A DNA stretch of 64,000 nucleotides from Pseudoxanthomonas sp. PXM01 (GCF_014851815.1 NZ_JACVAJ010000002.1:992001-1056000), one strand, 5' to 3'; counted from the first letter of the stretch, positions 33,991 to 41,990 are shown. The notes: generated by a model not told the origin, from the letters alone. A program made the numbers and translations.

Positions 33991-34359
33991 ATGACCATGC
34001 CCACCCACACCGATGCGCTGAAGGCCAACCTCGGCGAAGCCGGATCGCACCTCGCCTCGGCCGCTGCCGCCGCCGGCGAAGCCATCAAGGGCGCCGCCAG
34101 CGCCGCCGGCGACGAGTTGCGCCTGGGCAAGGCGAACATCAAATCCGAACTTGCCGACAGCGCGCTGTCCGGCCTGGCCGCGGCCGAAGCCGGTGGCGGT
34201 GCCGCCAGCGAGCAGGTCGACGCGCTGATGGACAAGGGCCGCGACCTGATCGACAGCGCCGCCGACCTGATCCGCGAGCGCCCGATCGCGTCGTTCGGCG
34301 TCGCGTTCGCGGCCGGCTGGATCATCGCCAAGCTGGCGCGCAGCGGCGGCAACAAGTAA
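33991..34359 (+). CDS. ElaB/YqjD/DUF883-like membrane-anchored protein
   Basis: A 122-residue Ala-rich helical protein ending in a single membrane helix (RPIASFGVAFAAGWIIAKLA) preceded by RDLIDSAADLIRE. This is the layout of the ElaB/YqjD/YgaM family, inner-membrane proteins that bind stationary-phase ribosomes in E. coli. It is the first gene of a tight trio; the next starts 9 bp after its stop. GGAGCCGACG precedes the ATG. Confidence 0.82.
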   Translation: MTMPTHTDALKANLGEAGSHLASAAAAAGEAIKGAASAAGDELRLGKANIKSELADSALSGLAAAEAGGGAASEQVDALMDKGRDLIDSAADLIRERPIASFGVAFAAGWIIAKLARSGGNK

Positions 34360-34368
34360 GTCCATCGC

Positions 34369-34842
34369 GTGAGCGACGCGCCCCGCGACACCGACGCGCC
34401 CCCACCGCCCGACCTCATCGACAGCCTGAAGGAAGTCGGTGAGGCCGGCCGTGCCGCGCTCGGCTCGGCCAAGGACACCGGCCGCGCGATGCGCGCGCTG
34501 GTGTCGGCGGATTTCGCGCTGGCGCGCAGTGCCTTCGGCCGCGCGCTCGCCTGGGCCGGCGTGGCGATCGTGTTCGGCGCGTCGGCCTGGCTGCTGGTCA
34601 CCGGCGCGCTGATCGCGCTGATGCAGCGCTTCGGGTTTTCGTGGCTGCAATCGCTCTCGTTCGCGGCGCTGCTCAGCCTCGGCGTCACCGCGCTGGCGAT
34701 CTGGAAGGTGGGACGCTACTTCGACTACACCGGCATGCATGCGACGCGCCGGCAGCTGTCCAAGCTCGGTCTGTTCGACGAGGACCGCGTGGACGAGGAA
34801 GAACCGCCCGTGCCACCGCCCGCCGGCAACGGAGGGACCTGA
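34369..34842 (+). CDS. YqjE/phage-holin-like membrane protein
   Basis: A 157-residue protein with a GTG start 9 bp after the previous gene. After an acidic proline-rich N-terminus and the helix SLKEVGEAGRAALGSAKDTG, it has two membrane helices (WAGVAIVFGASAWLLVTGA and LSFAALLSLGVTALAIW). This matches the YqjE-type second gene found after YqjD homologues. The C-terminal tail is acidic and proline-rich. Function unknown. It overlaps the third gene by TGATG. Confidence 0.78.
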   Translation: MSDAPRDTDAPPPPDLIDSLKEVGEAGRAALGSAKDTGRAMRALVSADFALARSAFGRALAWAGVAIVFGASAWLLVTGALIALMQRFGFSWLQSLSFAALLSLGVTALAIWKVGRYFDYTGMHATRRQLSKLGLFDEDRVDEEEPPVPPPAGNGGT

Positions 34843-35273
34843 TGCGCTTCGAGCAACTGCAGCAGCACGTGGAGCGCGCGGAGAAGCGGGTGGAGCTGCG
34901 TGGCGCGCAGACCTCGCTGTACTGGACCATCCTCAAGCAGACCTGGAAGGACGGCTGGACACCGGGCCGCATCGTCATCGCCGGCCTGGTCAGCGGCTTC
35001 CTGGCCGGTCGCAGCGACCCGTTGCGCGCCATGACCGGGGCGCGCTGGATGCAGATGTTTACCGCCGTCTCCAGCTTCGTCGCGACCGCACAGGCGGCGG
35101 CCGCGGCGGAAACCGCGGAAGACGCCGCGGACACCGCACAGGACGTACAGGAGCAGGCCGCAGGCATGCAGGCCGACGACGAGCCGCTGGTGGACGAGGC
35201 CTTCGATGAGGACGACATCGTCGTCACCGCGCCACGGCCGGCCGAAGCGGCCACGGAACTGTCAGAGCGCTGA
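34842..35273 (+). CDS. YqjK-like protein, third gene of the trio
   Basis: A 143-residue protein starting MRFEQLQQHVERAEKRVELR, then RIVIAGLVSGFLAGRSDPL as one weak membrane segment and a very acidic Ala-rich tail (DAADTAQDVQEQAAG, FDEDDIVVTAP). Translation is coupled to the previous gene through TGATG. By position it corresponds to YqjK in the yqjCDEK-type cluster, though sequence similarity is only in character. Probably co-functions with its two neighbours at the inner membrane. Confidence 0.72.
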   Translation: MRFEQLQQHVERAEKRVELRGAQTSLYWTILKQTWKDGWTPGRIVIAGLVSGFLAGRSDPLRAMTGARWMQMFTAVSSFVATAQAAAAAETAEDAADTAQDVQEQAAGMQADDEPLVDEAFDEDDIVVTAPRPAEAATELSER

Positions 35274-35287
35274 CCGCGGGCGGCTTC

Positions 35288-35420
35288 CTGTAGGAGCGAC
35301 GTGAGTCGCGACCGCACGAATCAAGCCCCTTTGCACCAACCGCGGCTGGAAAGGCATCGGCCCGTCCGAGGCTGCCCTGACCGCCACCTCATCCGGTCGC
35401 GACTCACGTCGCTCCTACAG
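35288..35420. repeat. 27-bp perfect inverted REP pair
   Basis: CTGTAGGAGCGACGTGAGTC and the following CGCGACCG (35288-35314) returns exactly inverted at 35394-35420, with 79 bp between. The pair fills the gap before the AI-2E family gene. Transcribed, it could fold into a long stem; such head-to-head REP pairs are the typical form of REP-associated (BIME-like) elements. The related GTGGGAGCGACGTAAGTC pair is at 41991-42102. Confidence 0.9.
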
Positions 35421-35464
35421 GGTAGGCCGCACAATCGCGCCTCCCTGACAGCCGCGACCCGCCC

Positions 35465-36565
35465 ATGAGCACTCCCGCTCCACCCGACACACCGCCTGCC
35501 CCGGTCGCCCCTCCGCCCTCGCGCCCGCGGGCGTCGACGCCGCTGCTGGTGCTGGCGACGCTCGCCGTCGGCTACACGCTGTGGGCTGCGCAGGAAGTGC
35601 TGCTGCCGGTGCTGCTGGCGATGTTCTTCGCGCTGGTCGGCAACCCGATCATCCGCACGCTGCGGCGGATCTACGTGCCGCGTTTCCTCGGCGCGTTGAT
35701 CGTGCTGGTCGGCGGCATGGCCTTCACCGGCCTGCTCGCCCAGAAGATGCTGCCGTCGGCGATGGAATGGGCGCAGCAGGCGCCGCGCGAGATGCGCCAG
35801 CTGGCCCCCAAGCTGCGCGAACTGACCAAGCCGGTGCAGGACGCCAACAAGGCCGCCGAGAACTTCGCCCGCGCCGCGGCCGGCAGCCAGACCTCGAATC
35901 GCCAGCCGCAGGTGGTGCAGGCCGCGGTCGACGATCCGTACCGCAAGCTGCTGGCCACGCCGCGCGTGCTGGCCTCGCTGCTGGCGGTGGTGCTGCTGAC
36001 GTTCTTCTTCATGGTCTACGGCGAGAACCTGCAGCGCAACGCGATCGCGCTGCTGCCCGGGCGGCAGCAGAAGAAGTTCACCGTGGAGATCCTGCATTCG
36101 ATCGAGCGCGAGGTATCGCGCTACGTGCTGACCATCAGCATCATCAACACGGTGGTGGGCTTCGTGTTCGCCGGCGTGCTGTACCTTCTGGGCCTGCCGC
36201 TGGCCGAGGCGCTGCTGTGGGGCACGATGGCGGCGCTGCTGAACTTCGCGCCCTACGTGGGGCCGCTGATCGGGATGGTGGCGATGCTGCTGGTGGGTTT
36301 CATCAGCTTCGAGCAGCCGTTGCAGTCGATGCTGCCGGCGATCGCCTATCTGGTGCTGCACACGATCGAGGGCCAGATCATCACCCCGATCATCCTGGGC
36401 AAGCGGATGGCGCTGTCGCCACTGGTGCTGATCCTGGCGCTGATGCTGTTCGGATGGCTGTGGGGAATCATCGGCCTGTTGCTGGCGGTGCCGCTGCTGG
36501 TGTGCGTGAAGCTGGTGTTGGCACGGGTGGAAGGGATGGAAGGGTGGGCCCGTCTGCTGGAGTGA
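35465..36565 (+). CDS. AI-2E family transporter (PerM/YdiK type)
   Basis: A 366-residue membrane protein with about eight helices. After a proline-rich cytoplasmic start, helices 1-3 include EVLLPVLLAMFFALVGNPII and GALIVLVGGMAFTGLLA; a periplasmic helical domain follows (about 95-170), then the conserved C-terminal half with LWGTMAALLNFAPYVGPLIG, EGQIITPIILGKRMALSPLV and WGIIGLLLAVPLLVCVKLVL. This family was named after TqsA (AI-2 export) but many members move other solutes or ions, so the substrate is open. Downstream begins an 800-bp gene-free region. Confidence 0.9.
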   Translation: MSTPAPPDTPPAPVAPPPSRPRASTPLLVLATLAVGYTLWAAQEVLLPVLLAMFFALVGNPIIRTLRRIYVPRFLGALIVLVGGMAFTGLLAQKMLPSAMEWAQQAPREMRQLAPKLRELTKPVQDANKAAENFARAAAGSQTSNRQPQVVQAAVDDPYRKLLATPRVLASLLAVVLLTFFFMVYGENLQRNAIALLPGRQQKKFTVEILHSIEREVSRYVLTISIINTVVGFVFAGVLYLLGLPLAEALLWGTMAALLNFAPYVGPLIGMVAMLLVGFISFEQPLQSMLPAIAYLVLHTIEGQIITPIILGKRMALSPLVLILALMLFGWLWGIIGLLLAVPLLVCVKLVLARVEGMEGWARLLE

Positions 36566-36727
36566 TTGATGCCCGTCTCCCATCGGGAGAGGGGTTGGGG
36601 TGAGGGGCAACGGAGACCCTGTCTTGCCCGATCTCAGTTTGGAACCACGTCCGCGATACCGTGGGTTCCATGAGCCTTGCGTGACGGATCCTCTTCGTGG
36701 ACGCATGGCGCCGCTCGCCGCGGAGGC
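36566..36727. other. intergenic, no gene seen
   Basis: Holds a short palindrome of the CTCTCCC/GGGAGAG type directly after the transporter gene (about 36575-36595). I see no gene or promoter here. It leads into the structured repeat pair starting at 36728. Confidence 0.5.
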
Positions 36728-36822
36728 CCTACTTTCTTTGCTTGTGCAAAGAAAGTAGGCAAAGAAAGCACACCCCGACGGTCCGCCCGCCGCAGGCGGC
36801 GGGTGCGCAGTCCCGGCGGGAA

Positions 36823-36877
36823 TTTTCGGACGGGGCATCCTGCCCCGGCCGAAAACGCCGCACATCCTTGTGCGGCG
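36823..36877 (-). other. copy A hairpins with GGA loops (candidate RsmA/CsrA sites)
   Basis: Read on the minus strand, hairpin 2 is CGCCGCAC-AAGGAT-GTGCGGCG (36856-36877), giving ACAAGGATGT, which matches the published CsrA SELEX core ACARGGAUGU at every position. Hairpin 1 is GGGGCA-GGA-TGCCCC (36832-36846), extended by CCGAAAA pairing (36823-36829, 36849-36855). GGA in a hairpin loop is the binding signature of RsmA/CsrA. Binding itself is inference, as is transcription. Confidence 0.5.
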
Positions 36878-37022
36878 CCCTTGCAGGGTTTTACCCGCCG
36901 GGACTGCCGGACCTCAGGGGGCCCAAAAGCCACAGCGGAGAAATCAAGGCGCGCCTGTGCTGTTGGTCTTGCTCTCGGGTCCCCATGAGGCACGGCGAGT
37001 GGGCCGGGTAAAACCCGCAGGG

Positions 37023-37076
37023 CGCCGTCATGGATGACGGCGTTTTCGTATGGCACAGGGACGTGCCATACGAAAA
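37023..37076 (+). other. copy B hairpins with GGA loops (candidate RsmA/CsrA sites)
   Basis: On the plus strand hairpin 2 is CGCCGTCA-TGGA-TGACGGCG (37023-37042), and hairpin 1 has 14-bp arms TTTTCGTATGGCAC and its complement (37043-37056, 37063-37076) with loop AGGGAC, so the context is ACAGGGACGT, one base off the CsrA core. The two hairpins directly adjoin. They lie about 300 bp upstream of the HAD phosphatase gene, on its coding strand. Confidence 0.5.
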
Positions 37077-37165
37077 TTCCCGGGCCACTCGCGGACTCGG
37101 AGCGCAGCGGAGGGCGTGCCGCCTGGGGTGTGTTTCTTTGCTTCTCTCTTTGCACAAGCAAAGAA

Positions 37166-37377
37166 AGAAGGCCCCCGCGGCGAGCGGCGCCATGCCTGGC
37201 TGCTGAAGAAACATCCCGACAGGCCCGACAATCCAACGCGACGGCCTGGACAGGCCAATAGCTCGGACAGCCAACGGACTTCGTTGGCCCTCTCCCCACC
37301 CCCTCTCCCGCTGGGAGAGGGGCTGAACCACAGCCCGGTGAAAGGACCGCTGCCCGCCCGGGTGTAAAATCGCCCCG
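37166..37377. other. intergenic with two small palindromes, no gene seen
   Basis: Contains CCAACG/CGTTGG (37271-37276, 37282-37287) and a perfect 9-bp palindrome CCCTCTCCC/GGGAGAGGG (37301-37309, 37313-37321). The promoter of the downstream phosphatase gene should lie at the right end, but I could not assign it. Confidence 0.5.
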
Positions 37378-38118
37378 ATGAGCTTCCCTGTCCGCGCCAT
37401 CACCCTCGACCTCGACGACACCCTCTGGCCGTTCGCCCCCATCGGCGCCCGGATCGAACGCGTGCTCGACGACTGGCTGCGCGAACACAGCCCCGCGACG
37501 GCCGACATGTTCCCCATCGACCGCATGCGCGCCGTGCGCGAGGACATCTTCCTCGCCCACCCGCAGTACAAGCACGACCTCAGCCGGCTGCGCCGGATGA
37601 CCCTGGAACACGCCCTGCGCGAGAGCGGCGCCGACATGGCCCTGCTCGAACCGGCCTACGAAACCTTCTACGCCGCGCGCAACCAGGTCGAGTACTACCC
37701 CGATGCCCTCGTCGCGCTGGAACGCATCGCCGCCCGTCTGCCGGTCGCCGCGGTCACCAACGGCAACGCCGACCTGCAGCGGATCGGGCTGACCCACCTG
37801 TTCAAGCACCAGATCCACTCGCGCGAACACGGCGCGGCCAAACCCGATGCCAGCATCTTCCATGCCGCCTGCGGCCTGCTCGATGTGCCGCCGGCCGAGG
37901 TGCTGCACGTCGGCGACCATATCGAGATGGATGTCGTCGGCGCACTGAACGCCGGCCTGCGCAGCTGCTGGATCAACCGTCCGGAAGACCACGACGGGCA
38001 GCCGCAACGGTGGCCGCACGACGCGCTGCGCCCCGATCTGGAATTCGCCACCCTGACCGCGCTGGCCGACTGGCTGGACGCCCACCCCGACTTCGCCACG
38101 GAACACGCCGCCGCATGA
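37378..38118 (+). CDS. HAD-family phosphatase (YigB type)
   Basis: A 246-residue cytoplasmic HAD hydrolase: motif I ITLDLDDTLWPF (Asp11, Asp13), motif II VAAVTNGNAD, motif III with Lys in HGAAKPDASIF and motif IV VLHVGDHIEMDVVGA. The helical cap is of C1 type, as in YigB, an FMN phosphatase of riboflavin metabolism; other substrates are possible. Four-base overlap (ATGA) couples it to the aminopeptidase gene. Confidence 0.88.
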   Translation: MSFPVRAITLDLDDTLWPFAPIGARIERVLDDWLREHSPATADMFPIDRMRAVREDIFLAHPQYKHDLSRLRRMTLEHALRESGADMALLEPAYETFYAARNQVEYYPDALVALERIAARLPVAAVTNGNADLQRIGLTHLFKHQIHSREHGAAKPDASIFHAACGLLDVPPAEVLHVGDHIEMDVVGALNAGLRSCWINRPEDHDGQPQRWPHDALRPDLEFATLTALADWLDAHPDFATEHAAA

Positions 38119-39491
38119 GCGCTGCCCTCGCCTACACCGACTCTTCCTCCCACGCGCGTCCGCTTCACGTGCTCGAACGCACGCATCTGGCCGCCTGGCG
38201 CGCGACGCAGTCGCCGGCGGTCAACGCCTGGATCGACGCGCAGAACTTCACCGCCTCGCCCGGTTCGCTGCTGCTGCTGCCCGGCGAGGAGGGACTGGCC
38301 GGCGCGGTGATCGGCATCGGCGACCCCCTCGATCCGTATGCCTACGCCCACGCGCCCTTCGGCCTGCCGGCGGGCGACTGGGAGGTGACGGGCGACCTGT
38401 CCGACGACGCGCACGTCGCGCTGCAGCTCGGCTGGGGCCTGGGCAGCTACAAGTTCGACCGCTACAAGCAACCGCCGCGCAAGCCCGCGCGCCTGCTGCT
38501 GCCGCAGGCCGATGCCGAGGCGCTGGACCTGCTGGCCGCCAGCCTGCAGGTGCGCGACCTGGTCAACACGCCGACCGAGCACATGGGCCCGGACGAACTG
38601 GAAGCCGCGGTGCGCGACCTCGCTGCCACGCATGGCGCGGAGGTGGACGTGATCGCCGGCGATGCGCTGCTGGCGCAGAATTTCCCCGCCATCCACGCCG
38701 TCGGCCGCGCCTCGCACCGCGCGCCGCGCCTGATCGCGCTGCGCTGGGGCGATGCCTCGCGACCGCACGTGGCGCTGGTCGGCAAGGGCGTGTGCTTCGA
38801 TACCGGTGGCCTGGACATCAAGCCGGCCGATGGCATGCGCCACATGAAGAAGGACATGGGCGGCGCCGCGCACGCCATCGCGCTGGCGCGCCTCGTGATG
38901 GCGCGGCAACTGCCGGTGCGGCTGACGCTGCTGGTGCCGGCGGTGGAGAACAGCATCGGCCCCAATGCGTTCCGTCCCGGCGAAGTGATCGCCACCCGCA
39001 AGGGCGTCAGCGTCGAAATCGACAACACCGATGCCGAGGGCCGCATCATCCTGTGCGATGCGCTGGCCTATGCCGGCGAACAGTCGCCCGACCTGCTGCT
39101 CGACTTCGCCACGCTGACCGGCGCCGCGCGCATCGCGCTGGGCCCGGACCTGCCGGCGCTGTTCGCCAACGACGACACCGTCGCCCACGACTGGATCGCG
39201 GCCGGCGAGCGCATGCGCGACCCGGTGTGGCGCATGCCGCTGTGGCGGCCGTACCTGCGCTACCTGACCAGCGGCATCGCCGACCTGGCCAATGCCGGCT
39301 CGCGCATGGCCGGCGCCGTCACTGCGGCGCTTTACCTGGAGCGCTTCGTGCCCGAGGGCATGAAGTGGGCGCACCTCGACGTCTACGCGTGGAACGACAG
39401 TGATCGCGCGGGACGCCCCGCCGGCGGTGAAGCGCTCGCGCTGCGCAGCGCGTACGCGATGCTGAAGGCGCGTTACGGCGCCACGGCCTGA
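38115..39491 (+). CDS. M17 leucyl aminopeptidase family protein
   Basis: A 458-residue M17 metallo-aminopeptidase. The C-terminal catalytic domain has VALVGKGVCFDTGGLDIKPA (metal Lys/Asp), MRHMKKDMGGAA, NSIGPNAFRPGEV and the family signature NTDAEGRIIL, then DFATLTGAARIALG. The N-terminal domain is of the PepB-like short form. It removes N-terminal residues from peptides in the cytoplasm. The ATG lies within the stop of the HAD gene, so the pair is co-translated. Its 3' end overlaps the convergent diguanylate cyclase gene by 19 bp. Confidence 0.92.
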   Translation: MSAALAYTDSSSHARPLHVLERTHLAAWRATQSPAVNAWIDAQNFTASPGSLLLLPGEEGLAGAVIGIGDPLDPYAYAHAPFGLPAGDWEVTGDLSDDAHVALQLGWGLGSYKFDRYKQPPRKPARLLLPQADAEALDLLAASLQVRDLVNTPTEHMGPDELEAAVRDLAATHGAEVDVIAGDALLAQNFPAIHAVGRASHRAPRLIALRWGDASRPHVALVGKGVCFDTGGLDIKPADGMRHMKKDMGGAAHAIALARLVMARQLPVRLTLLVPAVENSIGPNAFRPGEVIATRKGVSVEIDNTDAEGRIILCDALAYAGEQSPDLLLDFATLTGAARIALGPDLPALFANDDTVAHDWIAAGERMRDPVWRMPLWRPYLRYLTSGIADLANAGSRMAGAVTAALYLERFVPEGMKWAHLDVYAWNDSDRAGRPAGGEALALRSAYAMLKARYGATA

Positions 39492-41188
39492 ACCACGGCG
39501 ACGTCGGTCGCCGCGATCTCGACCCGGTTGCGGCCGGCGTGCTTGGCGCGGTACAGCGCCACGTCCGCCTGCCGCAGCAGCGTGTCGCCCAGTCCGCCAT
39601 GCTGCGGAAACATCGCCACGCCGATCGACACGGTGACGTGCGGCAGCTCCTGGCCCAGGTGGACCACGCGCATGCCTTCCACGCCGGCGCGGATCGCTTC
39701 GGCGCGCGCCTGCACGGTGATCGGATCGGCTTCGGGCAGGATCAGGGTGAACTCCTCACCGCCGTAACGGCAGGCGATGTCCTCGTCGCGCGAGAGCGCC
39801 TGCAGCAGACGGCCGAACTCGGCCAACAGGGCGTCGCCACCGGCATGCCCGTGCACGTCGTTGAAGCGTTTGAAGTGGTCCAGGTCCAGCATCATCAGGC
39901 CCAGCGGCATGCCGCGCCGCTCGCAGCGCGCCAGTTCGCGCGCCAGCGACTCTTCCAGGTAGCGCCGGTTGAACAGGCCGGTCAGCGGTTCGCGGATCGA
40001 CTGCACGCGCAGGCGCGACTGCAGCTCCAGGCTCGACAGCGCCATCGACAACTGCTCGGCGGCGGTCTTCACCAGGTCCATGCGGGCGAGGAAGGCGTCA
40101 TCGTGCCCCGACAGGTACAGCAGGCCCAGCTGGCTGCCCTGCGCAATCAGCGGCACGCAGACGTAGGTGGGCGTGGCCCCGAGCGTCGGCGTGGCCACAT
40201 GCGCGCACGGCAGCAGTTCGTGATGGGCGCGGTGCACATGCGGCTGGCCGCGCCGCAGCGCCCAGCAGTCCGACAGCGGCAACATCGCCGGCCCATTGAG
40301 CGCGTGCTCGCCCCAGTGGGCGACCTCTTCGGCGTAGTCCTGCGAGGCGCGTACGCGGTACAGCGTACCGCCGGCATCCGGCAGCAGGCGCGAGAAATAC
40401 TGCGTGGCCAGGCCGACGGCTTCTTCCACGCTGACGCAGCTCTGCAACATGCCGCCGTAACGGCTCAGTTCATTGAGATCGGTGCCCTGGCGCTCCAGCG
40501 CGTCGATGTTGTCCAGCAGCTCGGCCCGCGCCTGGTCGCCGGCGTCCTCGGCACGCGCGCGACGGCGGATCTCGCCAACCAGCAGGCTGTAGACCACGGC
40601 GATGATGATCAGGCCCAGCGGGATGCCGAGGATCGCGAGCGCGCGCAGCAGGGTGGCGCTGTTCCGGCTGGACGCGGCGCGCTGCACGAGCAACTGCCGC
40701 TCGGTGGCCACCAGTTGCCGGGCCTGTGCGCGCAGCGCCGCCGACGTGCGCCGCACCTCCTGCCCGATCGAGCGTTGCGCGGAAGGCAGGCCGCCCGTCG
40801 CGTAATTGCCCAGCGTGGCGTCCATCTGGCCCAGCCGGCGCTCGATCTCGATCTTCCATGCCAGTGCGCGCCGCGTCTGCTCCGGATTGTCGCGCACCAG
40901 CGACTGCAGCGCGGCGATCATCTCCGGCAGATCACTGCGGCTGCGCTGGTAATCGGCCAGGTAGTCGACGTCCGCGGTCAGCAGGTAACCGCGCTGGGCC
41001 GACTCGCCGTCGCGCAGGTGCGCTTCGATGGCACCGACCAGCGCGATGACTTCATTGGTGTGCGAAACCCGGTTGGCATCGCCGATGAAACGCTGCGCAC
41101 CCAACAGGACCCCCACCCCGATCAGGACGAAGATCGCGGCTGCGACGAGCAGGCCGATGCGGTTGGCGTGGCGATGGCGCAGGGGCAT
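39473..41188 (-). CDS. CHASE3-GAF-GGDEF diguanylate cyclase
   Basis: A 571-residue membrane sensor enzyme making c-di-GMP. Order: first membrane helix (GLLVAAAIFVLIGVGVLLGA), periplasmic CHASE3 domain (DGESAQRGYLLTADVDYLAD), second helix (LAILGIPLGLIIIAVVYSLL), a GAF domain (about 240-395, including SYVCV-like TYVCVPLIAQGSQLGLLYLS), and a GGDEF domain with DPLTGLFNRRYLE-like EPLTGLFNRRYLEESLAREL, DLDHFKRFNDVHGHAGGD and active site CRYGGEEF. The A-site is intact, so cyclase activity is expected. No clear RxxD inhibitory site before GGEEF. It stands alone; the upstream 100 bp contains no recognisable gene. Confidence 0.92.
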   Translation of the reverse strand: MPLRHRHANRIGLLVAAAIFVLIGVGVLLGAQRFIGDANRVSHTNEVIALVGAIEAHLRDGESAQRGYLLTADVDYLADYQRSRSDLPEMIAALQSLVRDNPEQTRRALAWKIEIERRLGQMDATLGNYATGGLPSAQRSIGQEVRRTSAALRAQARQLVATERQLLVQRAASSRNSATLLRALAILGIPLGLIIIAVVYSLLVGEIRRRARAEDAGDQARAELLDNIDALERQGTDLNELSRYGGMLQSCVSVEEAVGLATQYFSRLLPDAGGTLYRVRASQDYAEEVAHWGEHALNGPAMLPLSDCWALRRGQPHVHRAHHELLPCAHVATPTLGATPTYVCVPLIAQGSQLGLLYLSGHDDAFLARMDLVKTAAEQLSMALSSLELQSRLRVQSIREPLTGLFNRRYLEESLARELARCERRGMPLGLMMLDLDHFKRFNDVHGHAGGDALLAEFGRLLQALSRDEDIACRYGGEEFTLILPEADPITVQARAEAIRAGVEGMRVVHLGQELPHVTVSIGVAMFPQHGGLGDTLLRQADVALYRAKHAGRNRVEIAATDVAVVQAVAP

Positions 41189-41292
41189 TGCAGAGTGGGG
41201 GCAGCAACGGTCAGGTGCAGACTAGGTCGCACTGTCCGGCGAGACAACCCGGCGCACATCCGAAGTGCCAACCACGGCACATCTTGCAGGGG

Positions 41293-41895
41293 CTACAGCC
41301 AACCGCGCTGGCGCGCCATCCGGTAGGCCTCGATGCGGTTGGCCACGCCCAGCTTGCCGATCGCCTCGGACAGGTAGTTGCGCACAGTGCCCTGCGAAAG
41401 GTTCAACTGCTTCGCGATGTCGCCGGCCGACTGGCCCTCGCCCGCCAGCCGCAGCACCTGACGCTCGCGGTCGTTGAGCGGGTCGGCATCGGACCACGCT
41501 TCCAGCGCGAGTTGGGGATCGATGGCGCGGCCACCGCGATGCACCTTGCGCAACGCCTCGGCCAGGTCTTCGGCGGGCGCATCCTTCAGCAGGTAGCCGG
41601 ACACGCCGGCATCGAGCGCACGTCGCAGGAAACCGCCGCGCGCGAACGTGGTGACGATGACGACCTTGCACGCCATCTCGTGGCGCTGTATGCGCTGCGC
41701 CAGTTCCAGCCCGCTCAGTCCCGGCATCTCGATGTCGGTGACCAGCAAGTCGGGTTTCAGCCGCTGCAGCTCGCGCCACGCCGTCTCGCCATCCGCCGCA
41801 CTGCCGACCACCTCGATGTCGGTCTCCATGCCCAGCAGCGCGGTCAGCGCGCCACGCACCATGGCTTGGTCTTCGGCGAGCAGGACGCGGATCAT
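41293..41895 (-). CDS. DesR-like LuxR-family response regulator
   Basis: A 200-residue NarL/FixJ-type regulator: receiver domain with AEDQ acidic pair (Asp9 region), phosphoacceptor Asp54 in LLVTDIEMPGLSGLELA, conserved Thr in VVIVTTFARGG and Lys in GYLLKDAPAEDLAEA; then a LuxR helix-turn-helix, LNDRERQVLRLAGEGQSAGD and GTVRNYLSEAIGKL. Closest in form to DesR, the partner of DesK, which senses membrane fluidity. The kinase and an ABC exporter lie directly upstream on the same strand; those are its likely targets or partners. Confidence 0.9.
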   Translation of the reverse strand: MIRVLLAEDQAMVRGALTALLGMETDIEVVGSAADGETAWRELQRLKPDLLVTDIEMPGLSGLELAQRIQRHEMACKVVIVTTFARGGFLRRALDAGVSGYLLKDAPAEDLAEALRKVHRGGRAIDPQLALEAWSDADPLNDRERQVLRLAGEGQSAGDIAKQLNLSQGTVRNYLSEAIGKLGVANRIEAYRMARQRGWL

Positions 41896-41990
41896 CGGAA
41901 CGTCAGGGCGGGAAGGTTGCGCGACACGCTAGCAAATCGTGCAGGGTCTTGGGAGCCATCTCACCCTGTGGCGAAGCGGGGAATTCAGAG

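Larger units (their letters stand above)
36728..37165. repeat. head-to-head pair of a structured repeat element with covarying hairpins
   Basis: Two diverged copies of one element face each other: copy A reads on the plus strand (36728-36945), copy B on the minus strand (37165-36965). In order each has CTTTCTTTGC-TTGT-GCAAAG, then CAAAGAAA(G)CACACCCC, GGGAATTTTCG, hairpin 1, CGAAAACGCCG, hairpin 2, GGCGCCCT, then GGGTTTTACCC and CCTCA-GGGG. Hairpin 1 stems are GGGGCA/TGCCCC in A but TATGGCAC/GTGCCATA in B; hairpin 2 stems are CGCCGCAC/GTGCGGCG in A but CGCCGTCA/TGACGGCG in B. Pairing is kept although bases differ, which points to a selected structure. In copy A the first unit is a perfect 14-bp palindrome (36728-36741, 36746-36759). 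No ORF here looks coding. Confidence 0.85.

Noticed and set aside
32359..34740. 793-residue frame antisense to the DegP/Q protease and the following genes
   Set aside because: Shadow of three coding genes on the other strand; no domain, no ribosome binding site.
36677..37367. Several 70-105 residue frames in the gap before the HAD phosphatase gene
   Set aside because: They run through hairpin stems whose pairing, not reading frame, is preserved between the two repeat copies; proteins are low-complexity Arg/Pro/Ala.
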